A DNA stretch of 64,000 nucleotides from Streptomyces bikiniensis (GTDB lineage: Bacteria; Actinomycetota; Actinomycetes; Streptomycetales; Streptomycetaceae), in the NCBI GenBank assembly GCA_000716465.1, contig JNWL01000010.1:1-64000 (forward strand). The letters run 5' to 3'. The translations under genes were made by a program, and so were the position numbers. A model generated the notes under the pieces. It was not told where the DNA came from and did not search any database. It saw only the letters and a program-made list of their open reading frames with translations. Shown piece after piece: positions 50,787-59,422 of this stretch; the stretch's first letter is position 1; the number at the start of each line of letters is the position of its first letter.

Positions 50787-50939
50787 GTGCGCTTCGAAAT
50801 CCTGCGACTCGACGACGTCGACGGCACGCCCGTCGACCGGACGGTCGTGGACGCCGCCTCCGTCAACCGGATCGTGCAGCAGGCCGCCTCGATCGGCCAG
50901 CGCATCTGGATCCGCCCCGCCGAGACCTCGGCCTCGTAA
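50787..50939 (+). CDS. 50-residue conserved small protein
   Basis: GTG at 50787 with AAGGGAG six bases upstream. N terminus VRFEILRLDDVDGTPVDRTVVDAASV, then IVQQAASIGQRIWIRPAETSAS. It looks like a single compact beta-alpha-beta unit. Good codon bias and ribosome site make it real. I recall such small proteins as widespread in Streptomyces; function unknown. It follows the double palindrome at 50681-50704. Confidence 0.72.
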   Translation: MRFEILRLDDVDGTPVDRTVVDAASVNRIVQQAASIGQRIWIRPAETSAS

Positions 50940-50963
50940 CAGGCCCGGTCCACACCACGCACC

Positions 50964-51009
50964 GCGCCCCCGCACGGACTCCGCAGAAGCGGAATCCGTA
51001 CGGGGGCGC
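50964..51009. terminator. Hairpin between converging genes
   Basis: A near-perfect inverted repeat of about 21 bases per arm with an AGAA loop lies between the 50-residue gene and marC. Confidence 0.75.
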
Positions 51010-51036
51010 AGTGGCGTCCGGCCCCGCCCAGGGGGG

Positions 51037-51642
51037 TCAGGAGCCCTGGACGACCTGGGTGACGCCGTTGATGATCTGCTGCACCGCGATGGCGGAGAGC
51101 ATCATGCCGGCGAGCCGGGTCACCAGGACCACGCCGCCGTCCTTGATGATCCGGATGATCACGAGCGAGTAGCGCATGGTCAGCCAGAGGACGACGTGCA
51201 TGGCGGCGATGGCGGTCCAGACGGAGATCTGCGCGGCCGCGCTGTCGGCGTGCTGCACGGCGAGGATGACCGAGACGATCGCGCCGGGCCCGGCGAGCAG
51301 CGGCATGCCGAGCGGGACCAGGGCGACGTTGACGTCCTTGGTCTGCTTGGGCTCGTCGGTCTTGCCGGTGAGCAGGTCGAGCGCGATGAGCAGCAGGAGC
51401 AGTCCGCCCGCGATCATCAGGGCGGGGACGGAGACGTGCAGGTACGCCAGGATCTGCTGGCCCAGGATGCCGAAGACGGTGATGACGCCGAAGGCGACGG
51501 CGACGGCCTGCCAGGCCATGCGGCGCTGCACCTTGGCCGCGCGGCCGGAGGTGAGGGCGAGGAAGATCGGGGTGATCCCGGGGGGATCCATGATCACGAA
51601 GAGGGTCAGGAACAGCGAGCCGAAGACGGCGACGTCGAACAC
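51037..51642 (-). CDS. MarC-family integral membrane protein
   Basis: 201 residues, six hydrophobic segments. The MarC signature appears as FVIMDPPGITPIFLALTSG near the N terminus and again as PLGMPLLAGPGAIVSVILA in the second half. Despite the name, MarC is not a proven antibiotic-resistance protein; transport of small solutes has been proposed. Encoded downstream of the PHP-domain gene with a hairpin between them. Confidence 0.92.
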   Translation of the reverse strand: MFDVAVFGSLFLTLFVIMDPPGITPIFLALTSGRAAKVQRRMAWQAVAVAFGVITVFGILGQQILAYLHVSVPALMIAGGLLLLLIALDLLTGKTDEPKQTKDVNVALVPLGMPLLAGPGAIVSVILAVQHADSAAAQISVWTAIAAMHVVLWLTMRYSLVIIRIIKDGGVVLVTRLAGMMLSAIAVQQIINGVTQVVQGS

Positions 51643-51870
51643 GGTGGGGTGCCTTGCGGGAGAGGTGGAACGGTGGGGTGTCGCCCACGAGGTGCGGAAT
51701 GTGGGATTCCGTCACCGGGGCAGGGGGTGCGCCGCCCCGCGCGCGGCACGCGGCCGTACGGGGGTGGACCGGGAGCGGGGAGGCCTGCGGACGGCTCCGC
51801 GGAACGGACCGCGCGGACGCGCGCCGGCGGACCGGGTTCCGTGGCGGAGGTACGGCCCGACGGGCCCCGG

Positions 51871-51930
51871 GGGCGTGTCGAAAGTCCCGCCCGCCCTCCG
51901 GGCAGACGGCGCCGCTTTCGACACACGCCC
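51871..51930 (-). terminator. Terminator after the PHP gene
   Basis: GGGCGTGTCGAAAG (51871-51884) pairs with CTTTCGACACACGCCC (51915-51930) with a two-base bulge; the outer arm touches the PHP stop codon at 51930. Confidence 0.65.
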
Positions 51931-52796
51931 TAGGCGGTGACGGGTCCGCCGGCGCCGGGGACCGGGAAGGCCCCCGCCGCGCGGCGGGTGATCTCGCCGT
52001 AGATCTCGGGGTCGGTGGTGTACTCGCCGAGGCGGCAGGTCTTGCGGCTGCCGTGGTAGTCGCTGGAGCCGGTGGTCAGCAGCCCCAGCTCCTTCGCGAG
52101 GCCGCGCAGGCGCGCCCGCGTCGCCTCGTCGTGGTCCATGTGGTCGACCTCGATGCCGTCGAGACCGGCCTCGGCGAGCCGGGCGATCGCGGCCTCGGGG
52201 AGCACCCGGCCGCGCTTGACGGCGAGGGGGTGCGCGAAGACGGTGACGCCGCCGGCCGCCTTGACGAGGCGGATCGCCTCGACCGGGTCCAGCTCGTGCT
52301 TGCCGACGTACGCCCGGCCGCCGTCGGCGAGCCAGTCGGGCGCGAAGGCGCCGGACACGTCGGGGACGACCCCGAGTTCGACGAGCGCCTCGGCGACGTG
52401 CGGGCGGCCCACGGAGCCGTCGCCGGCGATCCGGGCGACCTGCTCCCAGGTGACGGGGACGCCGAGCTCCCGGAGCTTGCCGACCATGGCGCGGGCGCGG
52501 GGCACGCGGTCGTCGCGGACGAGTTCGCGCTCGGCGAGGAGCGCGGGCTCCTCCGGGTCGAAGAGGTACGCGAGCATGTGCAGGCCGATGCCGTCGACCC
52601 GGCAGGACAGCTCGGCCCCGGTGACGAGGGTCAGCCCCTCGGGCAGTGCGGCGATCGCCTCGGCGTGGCCGCGGGTGGTGTCGTGGTCCGTGAGGGCGAC
52701 GACGTCGAGCCCGGCGGCGGCTGCGTTCCGCACGAGCTCGGCCGGGGAGTCCGTGCCGTCGGAGGCCGTGGAGTGGGTGTGCAGGTCGATGCGCAC
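51930..52796 (-). CDS. PHP-domain phosphoesterase (YciV/RNase AM-like)
   Basis: 288 residues from a GTG at 52796. The metal-binding motifs of the PHP domain are present in order: DLHTHSTASDGT, LTDHDTTRGH, TGAELSC, GRPHVAEAL, FAHPLAVKRG, DHMDHDEA and GSSDYHG. Related YciV enzymes hydrolyse 3',5'-bisphosphonucleotides and trim short RNA 5' ends with trinuclear manganese. Probably acts on nucleotide or oligonucleotide phosphates in the cytosol. Confidence 0.9.
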   Translation of the reverse strand: MRIDLHTHSTASDGTDSPAELVRNAAAAGLDVVALTDHDTTRGHAEAIAALPEGLTLVTGAELSCRVDGIGLHMLAYLFDPEEPALLAERELVRDDRVPRARAMVGKLRELGVPVTWEQVARIAGDGSVGRPHVAEALVELGVVPDVSGAFAPDWLADGGRAYVGKHELDPVEAIRLVKAAGGVTVFAHPLAVKRGRVLPEAAIARLAEAGLDGIEVDHMDHDEATRARLRGLAKELGLLTTGSSDYHGSRKTCRLGEYTTDPEIYGEITRRAAGAFPVPGAGGPVTA

Positions 52797-53138
52797 GACG
52801 CGGTACTCCGGGGGCTCGGGACGGACGGGGGCGTGTCCGGCGGATCGGGGTCGGGCCCGCCGTGGGGACGCTCCAGCATAACGGGCGAATCGAACACGCC
52901 CGTACGGAAGGAACGCCCGGGGTCCGGGGCGGGGCGGGAGCGGAGACAGGACGCGACCGCACGGCGATCCGCCGAAGGGACCGGGCCCGGCAGGGGCTGG
53001 GCCGGAGACAAAGCCCGGCCCGCACGGCGACCCACCCGAGAGACACGGGCCCGGCAGGACGTCGGCGCGGCGATCCCGGCTCGGCGGGACCTCGGCCGGC
53101 AGGTCTCAAGCCTGAAGGCCTCGGGTCCGGCGGCGGTC
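52797..53138. other. Intergenic region with no gene
   Basis: 342 bases. No frame has both a start and coding-like bias. The stretch 52970-53080 repeats short words such as GGGCCCGGCAGG and AGACA. A promoter for the PHP gene is expected near its left edge but is not clear. Confidence 0.6.
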
Positions 53139-53777
53139 TCAGCCCAGCAGTCGTGGGGTGAGCGCCCCGCACGGCAGGAGTTCGACCTCGGCGCCGGCGT
53201 CGCGCAGGTCCGTCAGGACCAGCTCGTCGTACATCAGGAGGCCGGACTGCTCGGGCCAGACGATCGCCCACAGCCACAGACCGCGCGCCTCGCCCGCGAA
53301 GACCGCGCGGTCGTGCGGGGCGCCGTTGACGTGCCAGAGCGGGGTGGGGCGTCCGGCGGCGAGCACCTTCGTCTGGGGCGGCTTCTCGATGGCCATGCCG
53401 GCGCCGGGATCGGGCCCGTCGATGCCGGCGTACCGGGCGCCGAGTCCGACGCCCAGCTCCTCGGCGACCAGGAGCAGTTCCCCGATCCCGCCGAGCGGGC
53501 CGGGGCCCGAGCAGGCGACGGCGGTCGCGCGTCCGCCGCTGCGGTCGTCACCCGCGTACGCGACGCCGGTGAAGAGCCAGCCGACCGGCAGGGGCCACGG
53601 CATCCACACGGGCACCTGGGAGCGGTGCACCACGACGCCGAGGGCCTCGACGCTGGGCGGGACGACGGGCTGGAGCGGGTGCACCGAGCCGTGCACGTCA
53701 CACTGCCAGGAGTCGGCGAAGAGACCGGGCGCTCTGACCCGGCCACCGCACTTCGGGCAACTGGGTTCGCCCCTCAT
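53139..53777 (-). CDS. Conserved actinobacterial protein with zinc-ribbon start (DUF6758-like)
   Basis: 212 residues from the ATG at 53777; an ATG nine bases upstream is an alternative. The N terminus MRGEPSCPKCGGRVRAPGLFADSWQCDVHG has CPKCG and a later Cys/His pair, suggesting a zinc finger. The rest is Trp/Pro-rich (VPVWMPWPLPVGWLFTGVAYAG) without a recognised fold. I recall this as a protein conserved across Streptomyces; the DUF number is from memory. Function unknown. Confidence 0.75.
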   Translation of the reverse strand: MRGEPSCPKCGGRVRAPGLFADSWQCDVHGSVHPLQPVVPPSVEALGVVVHRSQVPVWMPWPLPVGWLFTGVAYAGDDRSGGRATAVACSGPGPLGGIGELLLVAEELGVGLGARYAGIDGPDPGAGMAIEKPPQTKVLAAGRPTPLWHVNGAPHDRAVFAGEARGLWLWAIVWPEQSGLLMYDELVLTDLRDAGAEVELLPCGALTPRLLG

Positions 53778-53986
53778 AGGGCTCAACGGTCCTACCCCTT
53801 CCTTCCCGCGTCAAGGACGACCCCGAACGATCACCCGTCCGACACGGGCCGCCCACTCGCACATCCCTTCCGCTATACCCGCGCAGCACCTCCCCATATA
53901 GGTGTAGCTTGCACTTACCGGCCCGTTCGCCCGCCCGGGCGGCCCGGTGCCCGTTTGCCTCGGCGGGCGCGGGCAAAACGGACCCC

Positions 53987-54262
53987 ATGAGAGGCATCGA
54001 CTCCGTCATAAGAACCGTGGCCAACGTGCTCGCGGGCATCCTCGCCGTGTGGATCGCCCTCGACCTGCTCGACGCCAACCGGGGCAACACGGTCGTCGGC
54101 TGGTTCCACAGCGCCGCCGACTGGCTCGCCGCCTGGTCGATCGGGCTGTTCGACGTCTCGGGGCACACCCTTCAGGTGCTGCTCGACTACGGCGTCCCCG
54201 CCGTCGTCTACGTGGTGGTCGCCGGCCTGATCGCCCGCACGGCCTCGCCCCGGGTCCGGTGA
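53987..54262 (+). CDS. Small membrane protein, conserved hypothetical
   Basis: 91 residues from the ATG at 53987. Two or three hydrophobic helices (about 8-28, 38-52, 65-84) separated by short polar loops (DANRGNTVVGW). N terminus MRGIDSVIRTVANVLAG. The preceding 30 bases lack a strong ribosome site. Divergent from the zinc-ribbon gene. Function unknown. Confidence 0.7.
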   Translation: MRGIDSVIRTVANVLAGILAVWIALDLLDANRGNTVVGWFHSAADWLAAWSIGLFDVSGHTLQVLLDYGVPAVVYVVVAGLIARTASPRVR

Positions 54263-54341
54263 ACAGGGCCGGGGCCGAAACCGGGAGCGGATCCGGCGAC
54301 CGGACCCGGGACCGCGGCCGGGCCCCGGGCCGTACGCGCCC

Positions 54342-54926
54342 TCAGTCCAGCTCCACGGACCTGCGCAGGGGATCGCGCAGGTCCGTCCCCCGTGCCAGCC
54401 AGCGCTCCTCCAGGGCCTGCGCCCCGTGCACCCGCTTCCACGCCGCCTCGTTCGAGGTCATCGGCAGCAGCGGCAGGAACCGGACCGGGTCCATGGGCCC
54501 GTCCAGCTCCAGGTCCTCCACCAGGCCGCCCGGCTCCGCGACCAGGACCGAGCCGAAGGGGGCGCCCGGCCAGAGCGGTTCGCCCACGTCGAGCGAGGCG
54601 CCCGGGGCCACGACCACGCCCTCGACCTGCGGGGTGGCGGCGAGCACCGCGAGCGGGCGCAGCACCTTGTCGGTGTCGGCGAGGCCGGCCCGCACGGTGA
54701 GGACGAGCTCCGCGCGCGGGCCCTTCACCGGATCGGCGAGCACGGCGGTCGGATCGGCCATCGGCTGCGCGGACATCCCGAGGGTCGCGTACCGCACGAG
54801 ATCGCCCTCGACGAAGCGGAGCACCTCGATCCGGTCCGTACCGAGAAACGTCACCGCGGCGCGCGCGTCCGGTTCCCCGAGGGCCGTTCGCAACCGGGCC
54901 TCGACCAGAGCAAGAACTTCTCCCAT
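54342..54926 (-). CDS. Suppressor-of-fused domain protein
   Basis: 194 residues from the ATG at 54926. Fits the bacterial SUFU-like family: an N-terminal helix (EVLALVEARL), a mixed sheet core, and the conserved end LLPMTSNEAAWKRVHGAQALEERW. In bacteria some members are polymorphic-toxin immunity proteins, but most Streptomyces copies are solitary, as here. A -10-like TATGCT ends six bases before the ATG, so the mRNA may be leaderless. Confidence 0.75.
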   Translation of the reverse strand: MGEVLALVEARLRTALGEPDARAAVTFLGTDRIEVLRFVEGDLVRYATLGMSAQPMADPTAVLADPVKGPRAELVLTVRAGLADTDKVLRPLAVLAATPQVEGVVVAPGASLDVGEPLWPGAPFGSVLVAEPGGLVEDLELDGPMDPVRFLPLLPMTSNEAAWKRVHGAQALEERWLARGTDLRDPLRRSVELD

Positions 54927-55396
54927 GCGTTGAGCATAAAGCGCGTATGGAACGGGCAAAGGAAGGGATTGACCCTCTGTCGGCTGATAGTCTTGGCCGC
55001 TGGCCGGGAGCGTTGGATCCCCCGACCACTCGTCACACGTCATCCCCCACGGGGGACCGGCCGGAGGAGGTGGGGCTGCGATGGACCGAAGTCGGTCGGG
55101 CAGTACCAGCGGCTCTTCCGCCCCGCACCCGAGCCCGGTGCGTCCCTCCTCCCGGTGATCCCGGGCCCGCGCGACCCTCGGCCCCACGGCCCCGTACGAA
55201 CCGCGCGGTCCTCCTTCTCCGGCATCTCGCACGACGGAAGAGCACTTCGTCCTTTGCCTGTCTGTAGCGAATGTCTGTAGCGAACGCCGTCACCGCGATC
55301 CCCCGGTGCCGCCCGCTTTGTGGACGACGTAGCTCCACGTCCCCATTCCGGGCTGTGCCACGCTCGCCGACGGCCTCTCCGTGAAGGAGCATGCCC
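54927..55396. other. Intergenic region upstream of corA
   Basis: 470 bases without a convincing gene. On the minus side are -10 TATGCT (54933-54938) and -35 TTTGCC (54955-54960) for the SUFU gene. Nearer corA is a 13-base tandem duplication, TGTCTGTAGCGAA (55259-55271 and 55272-55284). I see no magnesium riboswitch consensus. Confidence 0.5.
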
Positions 55397-56524
55397 ATGT
55401 CGATGATCCGTGACCTGCGTGCCGCCGTCCGTCCGAGCCTGCGGCACCCCCTGCGCAAGACCCCCACCACGTACACCGCGTACGACCCCACCCGCGACCA
55501 CTCGGCGTCCACCGCCGTCGTGGACTGCGCCGTCTACCGCGACGGGCGCCGGGTCGAGGACGACGCGTGCCTGACCCCGCGCGGCGCGATGCGGCGCGTG
55601 CGGGAGAAGGGCGGCTTCGCCTGGATCGGCCTGCACGAGCCGACCGAGGCCGAATTCGCCGGCATCGCCGCCGAGTTCGGGCTGCACCCGCTCGCCGTCG
55701 AGGACGCCGTCCACGCCCACCAGCGGCCCAAGCTGGAGCGGTACGACGACACCCTCTTCACCGTCTTCAAGACGATCCACTACGTCGAGCACACCGAACT
55801 CACCGCGACCAGCGAGGTCGTGGAGACCGGCGAGGTCATGTGCTTCACCGGCCCCGACTTCGTCATCACCGTCCGGCACGGCGGCCAGGGCTCCCTGCGC
55901 AACCTCCGCCACCGCCTCCAGGGCGAGCCCGAACTGCTCTCCAAGGGCCCCTCGGCCGTCCTGCACGCCATCGCGGACCACGTCGTCGACGGCTACATCG
56001 CGGTCGCCGACGCCGTCGAGCTGGACATCGACCAGCTGGAGATCGACGTCTTCTCGCCGGCCGTGAAGGGCTCCACGCGCGGCACGGACACCGGCCGGAT
56101 CTACCAGCTCAAGCGCGAGGTACTGGAGTTCAAGCGGGCCGTCACCCCGCTGCTCCGGCCGATGCAGCTGCTCAGCGAGCGGCCGATGCGGCTGGTGGAC
56201 CCGGACATCCAGAAGTACTTCCGGGACGTCGCCGACCACCTCGCCCGCGTCCAGGAGCAGGTCGTCGGCTTCGACGAACTCCTCAACTCGATCCTCCAGG
56301 CCAACCTGGCGCAGGCGACCGTCGCGCAGAACGAGGACATGCGCAAGATCACCTCGTGGGCGGCGATCGTCGCCGTCCCCACGGCGGTCTGCGGGGTCTA
56401 CGGCATGAACTTCGACCACATGCCGGAGCTGCACTGGAAGTACGGCTACCCGATGGTGCTCACCGGCATCGTCCTGGTCTGCCTCACCATCCACCGCACC
56501 CTCAAGCGCAACGGCTGGCTGTAG
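55397..56524 (+). CDS. corA: CorA magnesium/cobalt channel
   Basis: 375 residues from the ATG at 55397, which is seven bases after AAGGAG; the ATG at 55391 is too close to it. CorA forms pentameric Mg2+ channels. The cytosolic domain (about 1-310) is followed by two C-terminal membrane helices. The signature YGMNFDHMPE, with the GMN selectivity motif, ends the first helix near residue 335. The RNGWL end is basic as expected. Clustered with MgtE-N/CBS and DUF1003 genes, as in mycobacteria. Confidence 0.94.
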   Translation: MSMIRDLRAAVRPSLRHPLRKTPTTYTAYDPTRDHSASTAVVDCAVYRDGRRVEDDACLTPRGAMRRVREKGGFAWIGLHEPTEAEFAGIAAEFGLHPLAVEDAVHAHQRPKLERYDDTLFTVFKTIHYVEHTELTATSEVVETGEVMCFTGPDFVITVRHGGQGSLRNLRHRLQGEPELLSKGPSAVLHAIADHVVDGYIAVADAVELDIDQLEIDVFSPAVKGSTRGTDTGRIYQLKREVLEFKRAVTPLLRPMQLLSERPMRLVDPDIQKYFRDVADHLARVQEQVVGFDELLNSILQANLAQATVAQNEDMRKITSWAAIVAVPTAVCGVYGMNFDHMPELHWKYGYPMVLTGIVLVCLTIHRTLKRNGWL

Positions 56525-56552
56525 CCCCGGCCCGGATCGATAGGCTGCGGGC

Positions 56553-57062
56553 ATGACCGATCAGTCGCTCGGGCCCGCCCTCGTCGAGGAGGCCACCAAG
56601 AAGTCCGGCCTGGTGTGGGTGCGCGGCACCGGGCCCGCCCGCGCGCTCTGGCACGTCTGGCACGACGGCGCCGCGCTCGTCGTCGGCGACGGCCCCGGCG
56701 AGCAGCCGCTGCCGGGCCTGGTGGACGGCGGGACGGCCGAGGTGACCGTCCGCAGCAAGGACAAGGGCGGCCGGATCGTCGCCTGGACGGCCGCCGTGCG
56801 CGAGCTCGCCGCCGGTACGGAGGAGTGGGACGCGGCCGTCGCGGAGCTGAAGGGCAAGCGGCTCAACGCGCCCGACGGCGAGGCGATGCCGGAGCGCTGG
56901 GCGCGCGAGTGCCGGGTGCTGCGGCTCGACCCGCGCGAGGTCGCCGCCGGGCTGCCGGACGGCTCCCTGGCGGCCGTACCGCTGCCCACGGCGGCCACGA
57001 CCCGCCGCCCCGTGCCGGCCGCGCTCCCGCGGCTGCTCCTGAAGCGCCGCAAGCGCCGCTGA
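56553..57062 (+). CDS. Conserved hypothetical, FMN-binding split-barrel-like
   Basis: 169 residues starting 28 bases after corA, so possibly cotranscribed. Segments such as SGLVWVRGTGPARALWHVWHDGAALVVGDG and GTAEVTVRSKDKGGRIVAWTA fit a small beta-barrel like the pyridoxamine-phosphate-oxidase/F420-type split barrel, but cofactor residues are not evident. The C terminus is basic (LLLKRRKRR). Function unknown. Confidence 0.65.
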   Translation: MTDQSLGPALVEEATKKSGLVWVRGTGPARALWHVWHDGAALVVGDGPGEQPLPGLVDGGTAEVTVRSKDKGGRIVAWTAAVRELAAGTEEWDAAVAELKGKRLNAPDGEAMPERWARECRVLRLDPREVAAGLPDGSLAAVPLPTAATTRRPVPAALPRLLLKRRKRR

Positions 57063-57084
57063 GCGGCGGGCCCCTCGGGAATCC

Positions 57085-57840
57085 TCAGCCGCGGGGCAGC
57101 TGCTTCCCGTAGTCCACGATCTCGTCCTTCGTCGGCTCGGCGAGCGGGAAGTCCTTGTTCCAGTCGGAGAGCGTCACCACGCCCCCGCCGCCGCCGCGCG
57201 CGAACTGCACGGGGTACGGGGAGCCGTCCAGGGACACGTCGAGGACGCCGCCCCCGCCGTCCGCGCCGCCCTTGACCTTGATCGTGCGGACCGCGCCGAT
57301 CCGCGTGCGGTCGCCCTTGACCTTCTCGCCGTGCAGCCCGATCAGCCCGTCGAGCAGCGGCTTCATGTCGGTGAAGCCGCGCAGCTGCTTGTACGAGGGG
57401 TCGTCCTGCGGCACCTTCACGTACTTGCCGTCCAGCTTCTCGGCGGCCTCGACGTCCTCCTTCGTCGGCTTCGCGTCGCCCTTGTCGTGGGACCAGAAGC
57501 CGGCGTCGGCCTTCAGGTAGAGCACGTCCCCGACCCGCATCAGCTCGAAGGTGCTGTTCCTCGTCGTCACCGAGCCGGTGGCGCCGTCCTGCTTGAGGCG
57601 CATGTTCAGCTTGAAGGCGCCGCCCTTGCTGACCAGCGTTCCGGCCAGGCGCACCGAACTCGCCCCGTCCGCCACCTTCCGCGCCTCGCGCTCGATGTCG
57701 GGGGCGGCGAGCCGCCCGACCCCGTTGGTCCCCTCGTCCGGGTCCTCGGCGCAGGCCGCGAGCCCCGCCACCAGTCCGGCGCAGAGCGCCAGGGGCACGA
57801 CGGCCCCGCGGATACGCGATGCCGGGGTGCGGACGGTCAT
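57085..57840 (-). CDS. Lipoprotein, LppX/LprAFG-like
   Basis: 251 residues from the ATG at 57840. A signal peptide ends in the lipobox GLAAC (Cys at about 30). The mature protein has the half-barrel pattern of the LppX/LprG family (SSVRLAGTLVSKGGAFKLNMRLKQDGATGSVT..., VRVGDVLYLKADAGFW), proteins that carry lipids or glycolipids across the envelope. In Streptomyces the cargo is unknown. Converges with the 169-residue gene. Confidence 0.85.
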   Translation of the reverse strand: MTVRTPASRIRGAVVPLALCAGLVAGLAACAEDPDEGTNGVGRLAAPDIEREARKVADGASSVRLAGTLVSKGGAFKLNMRLKQDGATGSVTTRNSTFELMRVGDVLYLKADAGFWSHDKGDAKPTKEDVEAAEKLDGKYVKVPQDDPSYKQLRGFTDMKPLLDGLIGLHGEKVKGDRTRIGAVRTIKVKGGADGGGGVLDVSLDGSPYPVQFARGGGGGVVTLSDWNKDFPLAEPTKDEIVDYGKQLPRG

Positions 57841-58126
57841 CTGCGCTGCCTCTCGTGATCGTGCGGGCGTACGGGCGCCGGGACCCGGCCGGGCGGAAGG
57901 GCGGGGTCCGGTACCCGTACCGGTACCGGGGGTTCCGGCTCCGGTACCGGGGTAACAGCAGACCGCAGCGTACCCGGGCCGGCCGGCGCCCCCCGCAGGC
58001 AGCCGTACGGAGGCACTGCCGGGGCGGCCCGTACCGGCACGGGCTAGCCTGAACCGGTAGGGCTCCGTGATCACCGGCGGGGCGCTGCGAGGACTGGAAT
58101 CGTGCGACACCGAGGAGGCGCGTGGC

Positions 58127-59422
58127 ATGGCGGCAGGCGCCCCCCGGATCTTCGTCTCGCACCTGGCGGGGGTCCCCGTCTTCGACCCCGTCGGCGACCA
58201 GGTCGGCCGGGTCAGCGACCTGGTGGCCATGCTCCGGGTCGGCCGCCGCCCGCCGCGCCTGCTCGGCATGGTCGTGGAGGTGCTGAGCCGCCGCCGGGTC
58301 TTCGTGCCCATGACCCGGATCACCGGCGTCGAGTCCGGCCAGGTCATCACCACCGGCGTGGTCAACATGCGCCGCTTCGAGCAGCGCCCCACCGAACGGC
58401 TCGTCCTCGGCGAGCTCCTGGACCGGCGGGTGCGGCTCGTGGGGGCCGACGGCCGGGAGGGCGAGGAGGTCACCGTCCTCGACATCGCCATCCAGCAGCT
58501 GCCCGCCCGCCGCGAGTGGGAGATCGACAAGGTCTTCGTCCGCAAGGGCAAGGGCGGGGCGCTGCGCCGCAAGGGCGAGACGCTGACCGTCGAGTGGTCG
58601 GCCGTCACCGGCTTCTCCCTGGAGGAGCACGGCCAGGGCGCCGAGAACCTGCTCGCCACCTTCGAGAAGCTGCGCCCGGCCGACCTGGCCAACGCCCTGC
58701 ACCACCTCTCCCCCAAGCGCCGCGCCGAGGTGGCCGCGGCCCTCGACGACGACCGGCTCGCGGACGTCCTGGAGGAGCTCCCGGAGGACGACCAGATCGA
58801 GATCCTCGGCAAGCTGAAGGAGGAGCGCGCGGCCGACGTCCTGGAGGCGATGGACCCGGACGACGCGGCCGACCTGCTGTCCGAGCTGCCCGAGGAGGAC
58901 CAGGAGCGGCTGCTGACCCTGATGCAGCCGGACGACGCGGCGGACGTGCGCCGCCTCCTGGCGTACGAGGAGCGCACGGCGGGCGGTCTGATGACGACGG
59001 AGCCGATCGTGCTGCGGCCGGACGCGACCGTCGCGGACGCGCTCGCCCGGGTCCGCCAGCAGGACCTGTCCCCGGCCCTCGCCGCGCAGGTGTACGTGTG
59101 CCGGCCGCCGGACGAGACGCCGACGGGGAAGTACCTGGGCACGGTGCACTTCCAGCGGCTCCTGCGGGACCCGCCGTTCACCCTGGTCAGCTCGATCGTG
59201 GACAGCGACCTGCCGCCGCTCGGCCCGGACACCCCGCTGCCGGCCGTCACCAGCTACCTGGCCGCGTACAACATGGTGGCCGCGCCCGTCGTGGACGAGA
59301 GCGGCTCCCTGCTCGGCGCGGTGACCGTCGACGACGTCCTGGACCACCTGCTGCCGGACGACTGGCGCGAGACCGAGTTCCACGAGGAGCACGAGGCGGA
59401 GGGGGCGGGGCATGGCCGCTGA
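58127..59422 (+). CDS. Soluble MgtE N-domain / CBS-pair protein
   Basis: 431 residues from the ATG at 58127, after GAGGAGG. Order of parts: a PRC-barrel-like N-terminal region duplicated within ~150 residues, an MgtE intracellular N domain of helical repeats (LADVLEELPEDDQ, AADVLEAMDPDDAADLLSELPEEDQ), and a CBS pair (about 285-410). The MgtE transmembrane channel is missing; there are no membrane helices. It may sense Mg2+ or nucleotides and regulate a partner. The stop overlaps the DUF1003 start by 11 bases. Confidence 0.9.
   Translation: MAAGAPRIFVSHLAGVPVFDPVGDQVGRVSDLVAMLRVGRRPPRLLGMVVEVLSRRRVFVPMTRITGVESGQVITTGVVNMRRFEQRPTERLVLGELLDRRVRLVGADGREGEEVTVLDIAIQQLPARREWEIDKVFVRKGKGGALRRKGETLTVEWSAVTGFSLEEHGQGAENLLATFEKLRPADLANALHHLSPKRRAEVAAALDDDRLADVLEELPEDDQIEILGKLKEERAADVLEAMDPDDAADLLSELPEEDQERLLTLMQPDDAADVRRLLAYEERTAGGLMTTEPIVLRPDATVADALARVRQQDLSPALAAQVYVCRPPDETPTGKYLGTVHFQRLLRDPPFTLVSSIVDSDLPPLGPDTPLPAVTSYLAAYNMVAAPVVDESGSLLGAVTVDDVLDHLLPDDWRETEFHEEHEAEGAGHGR

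Noticed and set aside
54342..54926. Toxin-immunity function for the suppressor-of-fused protein
   Set aside because: No toxin, WXG100 or secretion gene is adjacent; solitary copies are usual in Streptomyces.
54927..55396. Magnesium riboswitch before corA
   Set aside because: I could not find conserved ykoK/M-box core elements; only a short tandem repeat is present.
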